A DNA stretch of 64,000 nt from JAPOUP01 sp965221405 (GTDB taxonomy: Bacteria > Pseudomonadota > Alphaproteobacteria > Rhodobacterales > Rhodobacteraceae). Every line of letters starts with the position of its first letter. The stretch's first letter is position 1. The stretch covers positions 372,001 through 436,000 of the forward strand of contig CBDCSE010000003.1 of NCBI GenBank assembly GCA_965221405.1, given 5' to 3'. Of this stretch, positions 16,411 to 24,763 are shown piece by piece. A program made the translations under genes and the position numbers. The notes beneath the pieces are model-generated. The model saw only the letters and a list, made by a program, of their open reading frames with translations, did not search any database and was not told the origin of the DNA.

Positions 16411-16802
16411 GGCTGGCGCGGTCACGGCCCGCACGGTCCATCCGGCGGGAGGTGAATCCGGGAAAGTCACGCATTGTCAGGACCCCGCTTACCGCCCTGT
16501 CTCTCCGTGCCCTGTCGCGCCTAGGCGCAACCAAGTGGCATCTCATTAACGCTTTGGCGTTATTTCCTTAAGCGGAACTTCAGGCCCGCGATTCTCGCAC
16601 AACCCGTTGACAGGAAACGGGAATTTGCCGTTTCGGCACCCCCGCAGCCGGATTCCTGTTGCCATAACCGGCGTTGCTGCGGTTTCCGGCGCGCCTGACG
16701 GGCCGTCCAGGCGCCGTTGAACCAGGGCGCGACATTCTCCCGAGATTTCGCCTGGCACCATAGACGAATCGGGCTTCTATGCGCACATGATGTTCCCATG
16801 AC
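16411..16802. other. Spacer after the SIS gene with a weak hairpin
   Basis: No gene recognised. aacgctttggcgttatttcc at 16549-16568 forms a short stem (aacgc/gcgtt) followed by a modest T-rich run and could be the operon terminator, but the stem is only 5 bp. Confidence 0.35.
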
Positions 16803-18290
16803 GGGTGCCCGAGGACCGATTCTCATATGGGGACATTTTCGGGGTTCTCCGCACCGTCGTGATTTTGCCGGTAAGGTCCCGGAATTCTCCACGCCGCGTC
16901 GAAGCGGTCTGACATGACCAATGCCCGCAGCGGGAGGATTGCCTCGCCGCCTGACAGGCTCCAGGTCATTCCCGGCCCCCTGGGCCTTTGCGTCACGGGA
17001 ACCCTGTCTGTGGCCTCAACGGTTCCGCTCCCGACCATCAGGTTCCCGGCCCCGTGCGCCGCATGGTCCATGCGTTCCCGGTTGTTGATGAAACAGCCGG
17101 CGACGCCGGCGACCGACGGCGCGTGCCGACGGGCAAGATAGCGGAGGGACGCGATCACCCGGTCGACACTCCCGGGTTCGGTGCGCGGTGTCCGGCGCAG
17201 GTCGCGCCGGCGCCTCAGCCCGCGCCCGCCGTCCCTGCCACAGGCCTGGTCCGTGGCCTTCCCCAGGCTCCGGGCCGCATGGAAGAAACCGGGTGCCCGG
17301 CCGGCATGCGGGAAGGCCCCTTCCAGGAAGCGCCGGCTGTCATGCGCGCCGTCCGCGACCGTCACCGGGCGAATGTCCGGGCGCTTCGCCGGGATCGCGT
17401 CCACCTCTTCCACGGCGAGCTTCTTCGGGCGGCGCCTGTTCCGTTCCGGCATGCGACCATGGCGGATCGTGCGGAGCGGCTCCCCCCCCCCCCCCCCCCC
17501 CCGGCGGTTCCGGGGGAGACCGTGGCGCGGGCCGCCTCCCGCCACCCGGCGCCGCCTCCGCCCCTGTCCGCATGGGCTTCCGTCGGCATCGGCACCATGA
17601 CGCCGCAGGTCCGGATGCCGGGCACCGCCGCCGTGTCCGGAACCTCCTCCCGGTCGCGGATCCGCGCGGGGGCGTCCCGCCCGGTCTCCCTCCACCGCCG
17701 TCCGGCCGCCCCGTGGAGGCGCACGAGGCCCGCGGTGCCCGGACGCGTCCCGCCCCGCTGGCGGAAGGTGCGGACGCATTCCCGCGGCGGCGGCGGGGCA
17801 AGGCGGTGGAGGGCGGTGCGGGCCGCGCGCGGCGTCCGGAAGCTCCCGGCCGTCCCGGCGCGCCGGTCCACCGGAACCGGCGACGGGCGCCCCCTGCGCC
17901 GGTGGCGGGGACGCCCGTACCCGGTCGCGCCGAAGGACGCCATCACCCGCCTGCGCGGGACGTCCCCGCGCCGGTGGCCCTCCCCGTCATGCCCGATGCG
18001 GGCCGCGCCGCCGTCCAGCGAACCGGAGGCGGCGCGCATGACCGCTGCCGGAAGACGGTCGCCGGCACCGGCGGCGCCGTCCCCGGGAGCCTCGGAGGAT
18101 CCGTGCCGGGAAAAGGCTTCCAGGCGCCCGTGCGTCCCCGCCATGTCCGCCACGGACCCTTCCGGCGGACGCCCCGGAACGGGATGGCCGGGTTCCCCGC
18201 GCAGGGCAACAGGACGGCTCTCCGGAAGCGTGGCGGGGCGGTTCGAATCCATCACTCCTGATGCATGGAACGGCACGAATTGGGAAGCAG
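16803..18290 (-). pseudogene. ISKra4-family transposase relic
   Basis: Minus-strand pieces in several frames match ISKra4-type transposases. Near 18.0-17.7 kb there is VMASFGATGYGRPRHRRRGRPSPVPVDRR (zinc-ribbon-like start), then GIRTCGVMVPM, VTVADGAHDSRRFLEGAFP, FFHAARSLGKA, and at the C-terminus RERMDHAAHGAGNLMVGSGTVEATDRVPVTQR, GGEAILPLRALVMSDRFDAAWR. Family GxPIGSGVVEAACKxLV becomes NLMVGSGTVEATDRVPV. Frameshifts and a 20-base C run interrupt it. The terminal motif gggtgc...gattctcatatgg near 16803 resembles the other ISKra4 ends in the window. Confidence 0.68.
17483..17502. repeat. Homopolymer run of 20 C
   Basis: Twenty consecutive C residues lie inside the ISKra4 relic (G20 on its coding strand). 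Such a tract is highly slippage-prone, and its assembled length may not be exact. Confidence 0.85.
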
Positions 18291-18389
18291 ACAGGGCAGC
18301 CCGGAAGGCCGGAACCGTGACCCGACGGCGCGGATTGACACGGACAGGAGAACATGTGGGGCCTGAAGGAGGAACAGAACGGGAATAAC

Positions 18390-18767
18390 CTACCCCATAT
18401 CAGAAACGCACCCTCCGGAACAGCCGGCACCGCATGGAATACGCGGACGCCGCCGAAGCGGGCCACCCGATCGGTTCCGGATCCGTGGAGGCCGCGAACA
18501 GGGTCCTGGTGACGGCGGGGATGAAGCGCCCGGGACAGGGCCGGGGCCGCGACGGCGCCCGGGGCGTGCTGACCTTCCGGTCGTCCCCGGGTCCGGACGC
18601 CTCAACCGGGCCTGGGCCGCGCCGGTACCGGGCACGGGCCGCCACGGCGGCTGGAGGCCACCGGAATGCGCCAACGGGAACCGCCCGGTCGCGCGGGTCG
18701 CGCTCGCCGCGTGATTCGCGGGAGAAATGTCGGGGAACCAAAAGTTGACCATATGAGAATCGCACCC
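18390..18767 (+). pseudogene. ISKra4-family transposase, C-terminal fragment
   Basis: The plus-strand frame reads LRNSRHRMEYADAAEAGHPIGSGSVEAANRVLV then TAGMKRPGQG...GVLTFRS, the conserved ISKra4 C-terminus (family RMRY...GLPIGSGVVEAA.K.LVTQRMKRSGMRW). The frame is then lost and the element end gggaaccaaaagttgacc follows at about 18734-18751. It lies tail-to-tail with the longer ISKra4 relic at 16.8-18.3 kb and shares its last 136 bp with the chimera at 8.55 kb. Confidence 0.72.
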
Positions 18768-18856
18768 CGCGAGTATTGGTGTATTGACTTTCCACTCGTT
18801 GGTTTGAAGCCTCCGACTTCCAGTCGGATATTGCTTCAGCGAGAACGAATCGTGTT

Positions 18857-18913
18857 ATGACCATATCCTCCCGGAAATGAGCCGTCGGCTCATTTCCGGG
18901 AGGATATGGTCAT
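18857..18913. repeat. Perfect 57-bp palindrome
   Basis: Two perfectly complementary 27-base arms (18857-18883 and 18887-18913) are separated by only gtc. There is no T-run. The arms contain tcctcccgg/ccgggagga. It does not look like a terminator and most resembles two element ends fused head to head, or a replication or recombination cruciform. Confidence 0.85.
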
Positions 18914-19315
18914 GCAGTTTCGTATCCGTCCCCCCAAAGACCGCCATCTCCGGTCCCGTCCGCAGGATGGAAGCCCGTCCGTCCCACAGGATCCGGCGCG
19001 GGTCCCGCGAAATCCGGAAGAGGTGCCGGGGACGCCGGTTCCGGGGCCGGGGCCACTTCCCGGCGACCACCGACGCCATCGCGGGCGGGCCCGTACTCGG
19101 TATCCTGACAGGCACCTCCCTGACGCTACCGGCGCTAGCCGGTAGTTATTCACTGTGCTTGTCGGCATTCTGAAGGCGTCTCGCGGGGCCAGAAAAAAGG
19201 AGTGACCCGAAGACCGCCCCTTTGTGTCCGCCACCCGCCGTGATCGGTCAGGCCGTTCCTTAATTGCATCCCGATCTTGTCTTATCCGTGTTGCATTGGG
19301 CACTACCAAGGGCAA
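18914..19315. other. Decayed GC-rich spacer with a second small palindrome
   Basis: No gene recognised. ctaccggc-gcta-gccggtag at 19126-19145 is a perfect 8-bp-arm palindrome near the lower-GC boundary. The stretch between the two palindromes is very GC-rich and reads like relic DNA of unknown type. Confidence 0.4.
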
Positions 19316-20143
19316 TCAATTCAAATCCCTCGAGATCACATTCTCCTCGGACAGCGGGGCAATATCCGACGGGCTGCCATCGCAGCCCACGCGATCATTG
19401 CCGCCAACCCAACCGTTCCCTTCAATCACGGCGTTTCCGCAAATGTGAGCATTTCCGTAAATCTTTGCGCTTCCCGATACGGTGGTGTTTCCGTAGACAT
19501 GGGCATTGCCAGCCACATACTGCTGCGTGGAGACCTTTGCCTGCCCATAGACCCGCGCGTCTTCGGTAATGAAAGCATCACCGAAAATTTGGGCATCGCC
19601 ATAGATTTGAGCGTTCAGGCCAATATTGGCAGTCCCGCTGATCCTTGCCCTTTCGTAGACCCGCGCGTTCGCATACGCGCGCCCCGACTCGATTATTTGG
19701 GCATGACCGGAGATAACCGCATTGCCGGACACTTCCTTACCGGTGACCACCGCATGATCGGTTACCGTCGCGGATCCCATGACATACGCATTGCCCTCCA
19801 CCACCGCGTTGCCGGAGATGACGGCCGACATGTAGACCACCGCGTTTCCCTGGACGACCGCGCTGTCCTTGATGCGCGCCCGCATCTGTACGTGGGCATT
19901 CCCCCGGACCACCGCGCTGTCCTCGATGCGCGCCTGCCCTTGTGCGCTGGCCGTGTCGCACAGTGCCGCGTGTGGTCCGATATAGACTGTCGCGGTGGCC
20001 CGGGCTGTGCCGGCAACGAACCCGCCGCCGTTGGGATGGGCGTGGCCTGCCGCGCCGTTGCAGGCCGCCAGCGCACCCGCCGGGAGACCCGATGCGGCGA
20101 CCGTGGCGGCGCACAGGATGAATGCAAATCGGCGTGTCGTCAT
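19316..20143 (-). CDS. Secreted beta-solenoid repeat protein
   Basis: 275 residues. The signal peptide MTTRRFAFILCAATVAASGLPAGALA ends before ACNGAAGHAHPNGGG. The remainder is a continuous series of about two dozen imperfect six-residue repeats of the type G-N-A-x-V-x (VVRGNAHVQMRARIKDSAVVQGNAVVYMSAVISGNAVVEGNA and onward), which predicts a left-handed beta-helix. Cysteines occur near both ends and in the loop AHICGNAV. Such solenoids occur in acyltransferases, ice-binding proteins and phage or surface proteins, but no catalytic residues are evident. The gene is intact, of host-like composition and stands alone between relics, so it is probably maintained by selection. Function unknown; export to periplasm or surface is likely. 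Confidence 0.78.
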   Translation of the reverse strand: MTTRRFAFILCAATVAASGLPAGALAACNGAAGHAHPNGGGFVAGTARATATVYIGPHAALCDTASAQGQARIEDSAVVRGNAHVQMRARIKDSAVVQGNAVVYMSAVISGNAVVEGNAYVMGSATVTDHAVVTGKEVSGNAVISGHAQIIESGRAYANARVYERARISGTANIGLNAQIYGDAQIFGDAFITEDARVYGQAKVSTQQYVAGNAHVYGNTTVSGSAKIYGNAHICGNAVIEGNGWVGGNDRVGCDGSPSDIAPLSEENVISRDLN

Positions 20144-20386
20144 GGTGTCTCTCCGTGGTGGGCGGCCGTCAGTTCGATGGCTGCACTTTCAGGCTGGCGG
20201 TGTTGAAGGGCGGCGTCCAGCGCGATCCGTGTCTTCATGGTTCCGTCTCCTCGCTTGCGGTCCTGCGTCACGTTCCGTTCCCGCGGCGCGGGATACGGGA
20301 TTCCGCGCATTCCCGCAAGGGTTCGTCAAGGCCCCCTTAGGGGCGGCAATCCATGGAGATGTTTCCTGTCTGTTGCCCCTTGCACG

Positions 20387-20826
20387 CTAAGGATTGGTTT
20401 TCAGTCCGCGTGTCCGGATGAAGGGGTGGAGAGTTGGTCGGGAGACGCCGATAATCCTGGCAATGGCGCTTTTGGAGATTCCCGGTTTGAGGAATTTCAG
20501 GATGTTCTCCTCCTTGCCATCGAGACGTGAGGGGCCGTAGGATCCTTTCGGCCGTCCCAGCTTTTTCCGGCGGCTCGGGCGCGGGCCAGGCCTTCCCTGG
20601 TGCGTTCCGAGATCAGGTCGCGTTCGATCTCGGCGAAGAGAGCGAACAGGGTGGTCATCACCTTGGTCTGTATGTCCTGCTGTCCCTCGATGCAGAGATT
20701 CTCCTTGACCGCGATGACGGCGATCCCCTGCTTGACCAGCTGATCCAGCAGGCCCACAATCTGCCCGAGGGAGCGGCCGAGGCGGGAGAGTTCGCTGACG
20801 ACCAGGCGATCGCTAGGCGTTTGCTC
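20387..20826 (-). pseudogene. Serine resolvase/invertase, 5'-truncated with one frameshift
   Basis: From about 20826 down: SDRLVVSELSRLGRSLGQIVGLLDQLVKQGIAVIAVKENLCIE, then TKVMTTLFALFAEIERDLISERTREGLARARAAGK. Homology then continues in the next frame as KLGRPKGSYGPSRLDGKEENILKFLKPGISKSAIARIIGVSRPTLHPFIRTRGLKTNP and stops. The break lies in ggaaaaagctggg, where one extra A would restore the frame. The N-terminal 60 or so residues with the nucleophilic Ser are missing. The rest is well conserved, so decay is recent. Resolvases of this type accompany Tn3-like elements and plasmids. Confidence 0.83.
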
Positions 20827-21024
20827 CCTCCTATCCAGAAGTCATTGCATTGGACTTAAGCTGCGGCCAAGGGAAATGCGGTCCTAGTGGCTGGTTCAAA
20901 ACAAGAGATTCCAATTTTTCCTGCCGCCGTCACGCGGCCAATGACAGGGGGCACAGGCAGATGGCAATGGGAAGGATGAGTCATGCTTCGGGAAAGAATG
21001 GAATCTTCTGTATAGAACCTACCA

Positions 21025-21907
21025 CTAGGGCCCGTTGACATTCGGATTGCGAATCGCCCGGTGCCGCGCCGTTTCCCGCCCCGGCGACCTCCGGAACGGC
21101 GGCGTGGGCAGGACATGCGGGTGACATCATGGATGCTGACAGGACGGTACTTACGGACAGGATGCGGGCGCGAACCGGGGACATGCCGCCGTGCGGGAAA
21201 CCGGACCCCGGCGGCACGGCAGCGGACAGCCGCCTCTTCCCGAGGCGGTGCCCGGGCGGTTCCGCACGGGATCGCCGTGGCGCGGCCTTCCGGAGCGGTC
21301 CGGGAACTGGAACAGCGTTTCCAGACGGTTCCGGCGCTGGGTCCTTTCGGGGGTATCCGGGCGTATCTTCAAGGCCTTGTCCGAGGAGTCCGGCCCTGAA
21401 CGGGTGTTCGTCGACGGGACGGCCGTCCAGGCGCACCGGAAGGCGGCGGGCGCGGAAAAAGGGAGGCCTCGCGCCAGGGAATCGGCCGCTCCAGGGGCGG
21501 CCTGACGACCAGAACCGTCGCCGCCGTGGACGCGCCCGGCCACCTGGTCCGCTTCACGGTCCTCTGCCCGCCCGGGCGCACGACCTGCAGGGGGTGCCGG
21601 GGCTGCTGGACGGGCTCCCGTTCGGGGCGCTGGTGGGCGACAGGGCCTTCGACGCGGACTGGCTCCTGGAGGATCTGGACGCCCGCAGCGCGGGAGCGGT
21701 GATCACGTCGCGGCGGAACCGGACGGCGCCGCGGGCGCGTGACCGGGAGATGTACGGGTGGCGGCACCCGGTGGACAGTTTCCTCCCGGGGCCCGGGGAG
21801 TTCCGGGCGACCGCGACACGCTTTGACAGGACCGCCACGGGCCTCGCCGCCGGGATTAACCTCGTCGCCGGCATGGTCGCCGCGTCATGACTGTCAACGG
21901 GCCCTAG
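21025..21907 (+). mobile_element. IS5-family (IS427-like) element, decayed
   Basis: The termini ctagggcccgttgaca (21025-21040) and tgtcaacgggccctag (21892-21907) are perfect inverted repeats including a possible CTAG target duplication. Inside, the transposase is split over frames: LPEAVPGRFRTGSPWRGLPERSGNWNSV and VFVDGTAVQAHRKAAGA from 21191, then GALVGDRAFDADWLLEDL, RNRTAPRARDREMYGWRHPVDSFLP and EFRATATRFDRTATGLAAGINLVAG to the end. The family has KWRHLVENFF..LK; here Lys, Leu, Asn and Phe positions are changed by transitions. Full length (about 880 bp) but not functional. Confidence 0.8.
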
Positions 21908-21979
21908 AATTCCCGCTACCAGGGAAGAAGTTGTAGAGAAGGTCCGCAAGGTCTTTGATGCATTGTTCCTCCGCGAGAT

Positions 21980-23206
21980 TTATCCGCCGCCCCACAAACA
22001 TGAGAGAGGAGCAGCAAACATATTTTCGCCAAAAGGAACGACTTGATCGTGGTCATATAGCACCATGCCTTGAACGAACCTCTCGCCGCAGGCACCTGCA
22101 AGCTTCCGCATCCCCGAAAAGTCACCCGCAGAAACGGTAGCCGATGATTTTACCTCGATCCCGACAACTTCACCGCGGCGGTTCTCCAACACGATGTCGA
22201 CCTCGTTCTTGTCCTTATCCCGGAAGTGCGAGAACGTGCATCGTTGTTCGTTCCAGGTGGCAATCTTTTTAAGTTCTCCGAGAACGAAGGTTTCCAGTAT
22301 CGCCCCGAAACTCGTCTTGTCCTTGCGGCCCCCGTCCGGTGAAACGTCACGCATCGCAGCCAGGAGGCCCGCATCATAGAAGTGAAGCTTGTGAGACTTA
22401 GTCAGGCGTTTCAGCCGATTTGTGAACCAAGGCTGCAGAGTCTGGATTAGATAGAGGCTTTCAAAAACACCCACATACTTCTGAGTGGTCACATGGTTGA
22501 GGTTTAAACTGGCTCCGATCGCAGTGTAATTCACCAGCTGTCCCGAGTGTTCGGCGAGCACGGAGAGCAGTTTTGGCATGATGGAAAGCTGCTCGATCTG
22601 AGCCACATCCCGGACGTCGCGTTGGACGATCGCATCAAGATAACCCTGATACCAATCCTGCTTTCTTGACCATCGTGTCCTGCCGAGAGCTTCTGGATAT
22701 CCACCGGAGAGAACGGCTTCCATGAGGTCGTCCCCTAAGATTATCTTTCCGGCGTTCGGTTTTTTGTGTGCGAAGGCTCGATCAATGAACTCTGATTTCG
22801 TGCCAAGGATTTCGGCCTGCGAAAGAGGTAATAACCGTACGACCTCCATACGGCCGGCGAGGGAGTCTGCCACTTTCGGAAGCGTCATGAGGTTGGCTGA
22901 CCCGGTCAGGAGGAAGCGACCAGGCGTTTTGTTATCGTCGACCAGGTTCTTGATGGCCAGCAGAAGGTCTGGCACGCGTTGAATCTCATCGACAACGGCG
23001 CGGTCCAACCCGCGGACGAAACCGACGGGGTCATCTATGGCCGAACGCAGGACGTTGGCGTCGTCCAGTGTCAGGAAAGGAGTCTTGTCGCCGGCGATGT
23101 CGCTCGCGAGCGTCGTCTTTCCGGATTGGCGAGGCCCCGAGACGAGAACCACACGGGTGTCGCACATCGCCTCCTCGACTCTGGTCTTCGCAAATCGTGG
23201 GTACAT
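21980..23206 (-). CDS. AAA_14/DUF4143 ATPase with nuclease-like C-terminus
   Basis: 408 residues. Walker A GPRQSGKTT near residue 25, Walker B AVVDEIQRVPDLL near 70, sensor LLTGSANL near 102, then the DUF4143 C-terminal domain with NEVDIVLENRRGEVVGIEVKSS, a PD-(D/E)XK-like nuclease motif (D...E-V-K). These ATPases are widespread, vary between strains and are often next to mobile or defence genes; their substrate is unknown. The gene is intact, with host-like composition, and its 3' end lies 73 bp from the IS5 element. No partner gene is adjacent. Confidence 0.82.
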   Translation of the reverse strand: MYPRFAKTRVEEAMCDTRVVLVSGPRQSGKTTLASDIAGDKTPFLTLDDANVLRSAIDDPVGFVRGLDRAVVDEIQRVPDLLLAIKNLVDDNKTPGRFLLTGSANLMTLPKVADSLAGRMEVVRLLPLSQAEILGTKSEFIDRAFAHKKPNAGKIILGDDLMEAVLSGGYPEALGRTRWSRKQDWYQGYLDAIVQRDVRDVAQIEQLSIMPKLLSVLAEHSGQLVNYTAIGASLNLNHVTTQKYVGVFESLYLIQTLQPWFTNRLKRLTKSHKLHFYDAGLLAAMRDVSPDGGRKDKTSFGAILETFVLGELKKIATWNEQRCTFSHFRDKDKNEVDIVLENRRGEVVGIEVKSSATVSAGDFSGMRKLAGACGERFVQGMVLYDHDQVVPFGENMFAAPLSCLWGGG

Positions 23207-23419
23207 TCCGGCGAGGCTCTTCTTCGACTAATTGAAATTACACAACCGACCGATTGAAAGTCAACGGTCGACCGATTGAAAGCGCATTCTCATCTGGTTG
23301 GGATCAAAACGCCGACTAGAGCGTATCTCCGTCTTTGAGATTCAGGCTGCCCTTGGCGGTCGTACTTTGATTCCATGTTCTTGAGGCAGCAGTGGAGATT
23401 GAAGATGCACCATTACAAG

Positions 23420-23427
23420 GGCAAAAG
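23420..23427. repeat. Target-site duplication ggcaaaag, left copy
   Basis: Exact 8-bp direct repeat flanking the 184-bp miniature element; second copy at 23612-23619. Eight base pairs is the duplication size of the IS66 family. Confidence 0.8.
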
Positions 23428-23611
23428 GTAACTATTCAGCACCACAATTCGTTCCCGACGCTCATAAAAAACCAAATGCTGTGGTTTCCGAGACAAAAAT
23501 CTGTCGCCGGCGACTGTCAGGTCCAATAAATTGAATACGAAGTCCGCACATGACTACCAGATGTCCACAAAAGCCCTACATCAGAACAACATTTCGTAGC
23601 TGAATAGTTAC
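23428..23611. mobile_element. 184-bp IS66-type miniature element
   Basis: It begins gtaactattcagc and ends with the exact inverse gctgaatagttac, giving 13-bp perfect inverted termini bounded by the 8-bp repeat ggcaaaag. It has no coding capacity. The left 95 bp recur at 2127-2222. Size, termini and duplication define a non-autonomous MITE mobilised by an IS66-type transposase. It sits at the start of the DUF262 C-terminal fragment. Confidence 0.82.
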
Positions 23612-23858
23612 GGCAAAAGAAGCCCTTGGGTCCCGGGCATTTCGCCCACAACGTTCCATGAACGTCGCTGTTTTTGACGCCGTCATGGTCGCTATATACG
23701 ACTGCGCAGGCGCAGATAATGAAGCAATATCGAATGCGTACAGTCGTTTGGTCCGAGACGATGAATTTATGAAGCTCAGCGGTGAAGCAACTTCCGACGA
23801 CTCGAACGTCCATGGCGGGATCAATATGGCAATCGAGGCCATAAATGCTGTCGGTTAG
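23612..23858 (+). pseudogene. DUF262 protein, C-terminal fragment
   Basis: Reading from just inside the right target duplication: SRAFRPQRSMNVAVFDAVMVAIYDCAGADNEAISNAYSRLVRDDEFMKLSGEATSDDSNVHGGINMAIEAINAVG. This matches the C-terminal end of DUF262 proteins (FNVAVFDAVM... TS...NV..R...A...F). An in-frame stop occurs just upstream of the MITE target, so the N-terminal part was lost before or independently of the insertion. The stop overlaps the HEPN start downstream by 14 bp, showing a former two-gene unit. Confidence 0.65.
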
Positions 23859-24308
23859 AGTTGTCCCTGAATTGCAAAGGATTGATACACTGGTCGCGAC
23901 ACTTGATCTCAGTGTGGATAGTGTCGATCCAATCATTCAAAACGTCTATGCAAACCATGTTGTGCTTGCCGCCTCTGGTTATGTTGAGAACGCCACGGCA
24001 CAGATTCTGTCTCAGTACGGAGAAAATAATGGTAATCAAAGAGTTGCGCGGTACATAGAACGGACTGTCTCTCGAAACAACTCGTTGAACTGCAAGAAAA
24101 TTCTGCAAATCACGACCGGGCGCAAATGTCTGAAGTCAAGAAAATTCGGAGTATTCCCGATCGCTTTGACAGGTCCTGGTGGTCACAGATCAAAGGCACG
24201 ACCCCACCAAGCGGCAAAACCTCTGTTGACAGTCTGAAAACCCTAAGAGATCGGATCGCGCACGGAAAGCCGAACGGCACCGGCTACACGACAGTCAAAA
24301 TATTATGA
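23845..24308 (+). pseudogene. HEPN-domain ribonuclease-like gene, frameshifted
   Basis: The first part (from ATG 23845) reads MLSVRVVPELQRIDTLVATLDL...IIQNVYANHVVLAASGYVENATAQILSQYGENN, then QRVARYIERTVSRNNSLNCKKILQ, a RiboL-PSP/MAE_28990-type HEPN helical domain. After about 24100 homology moves to another frame, where FDRSWWSQIKG and SLKTLRDRIAHGKPNG carry the HEPN catalytic R-x4-H (RDRIAH). The stop at 24308 may also be premature. In intact form it would be an RNase of the toxin/abortive-infection type coupled to the DUF262 gene upstream. Confidence 0.7.
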
Positions 24309-24763
24309 CGGCAGCAAGCGCCTCGTTTCAGATATGTGTTCCGTTATTCTGGTTTCGTAGACTTGGACTGTTGGGTCTCATGCTGGTCGCGCAGAGGCGT
24401 GTAAGCCCCTGTGATACCAATCCAAATAAAAAAGTACAGACAGATAGGCTGATGGGGGGACACCATGCGTAAGGCACCCCTTTATTCCGCGTGTGATCGG
24501 CGCGGCTGTACCATATACTGTGCTTGGAAACAGGCGGAAGGAGAACGGCATGCCCGCGAAATCCGGGATTCCCGTCTGTGATTACTTATTTGGTTTGGTA
24601 TGATACCAGCCCCAATGTCCGCATTTTGCGGTGTCGGCATGATGATTGGACAATCGCAGCGAACGGCTGTTTTCCGCCACGACTCCCAAGATCCGCAGAT
24701 TTTGCAGGTCTGGAAACCGCGTTTCAAAACCCGTAGTAAGATGCTTTAAGAAAGACGTTCATC
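24309..24763. other. Gene-free stretch upstream of the SbcD-like gene
   Basis: I find no recognisable gene. A minus-strand frame of about 80 codons (24482-24727) has four cysteines but no homology I can name. Composition is host-like rather than relic-like. The promoter of the SbcD-like gene should lie near the right end. Confidence 0.35.
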
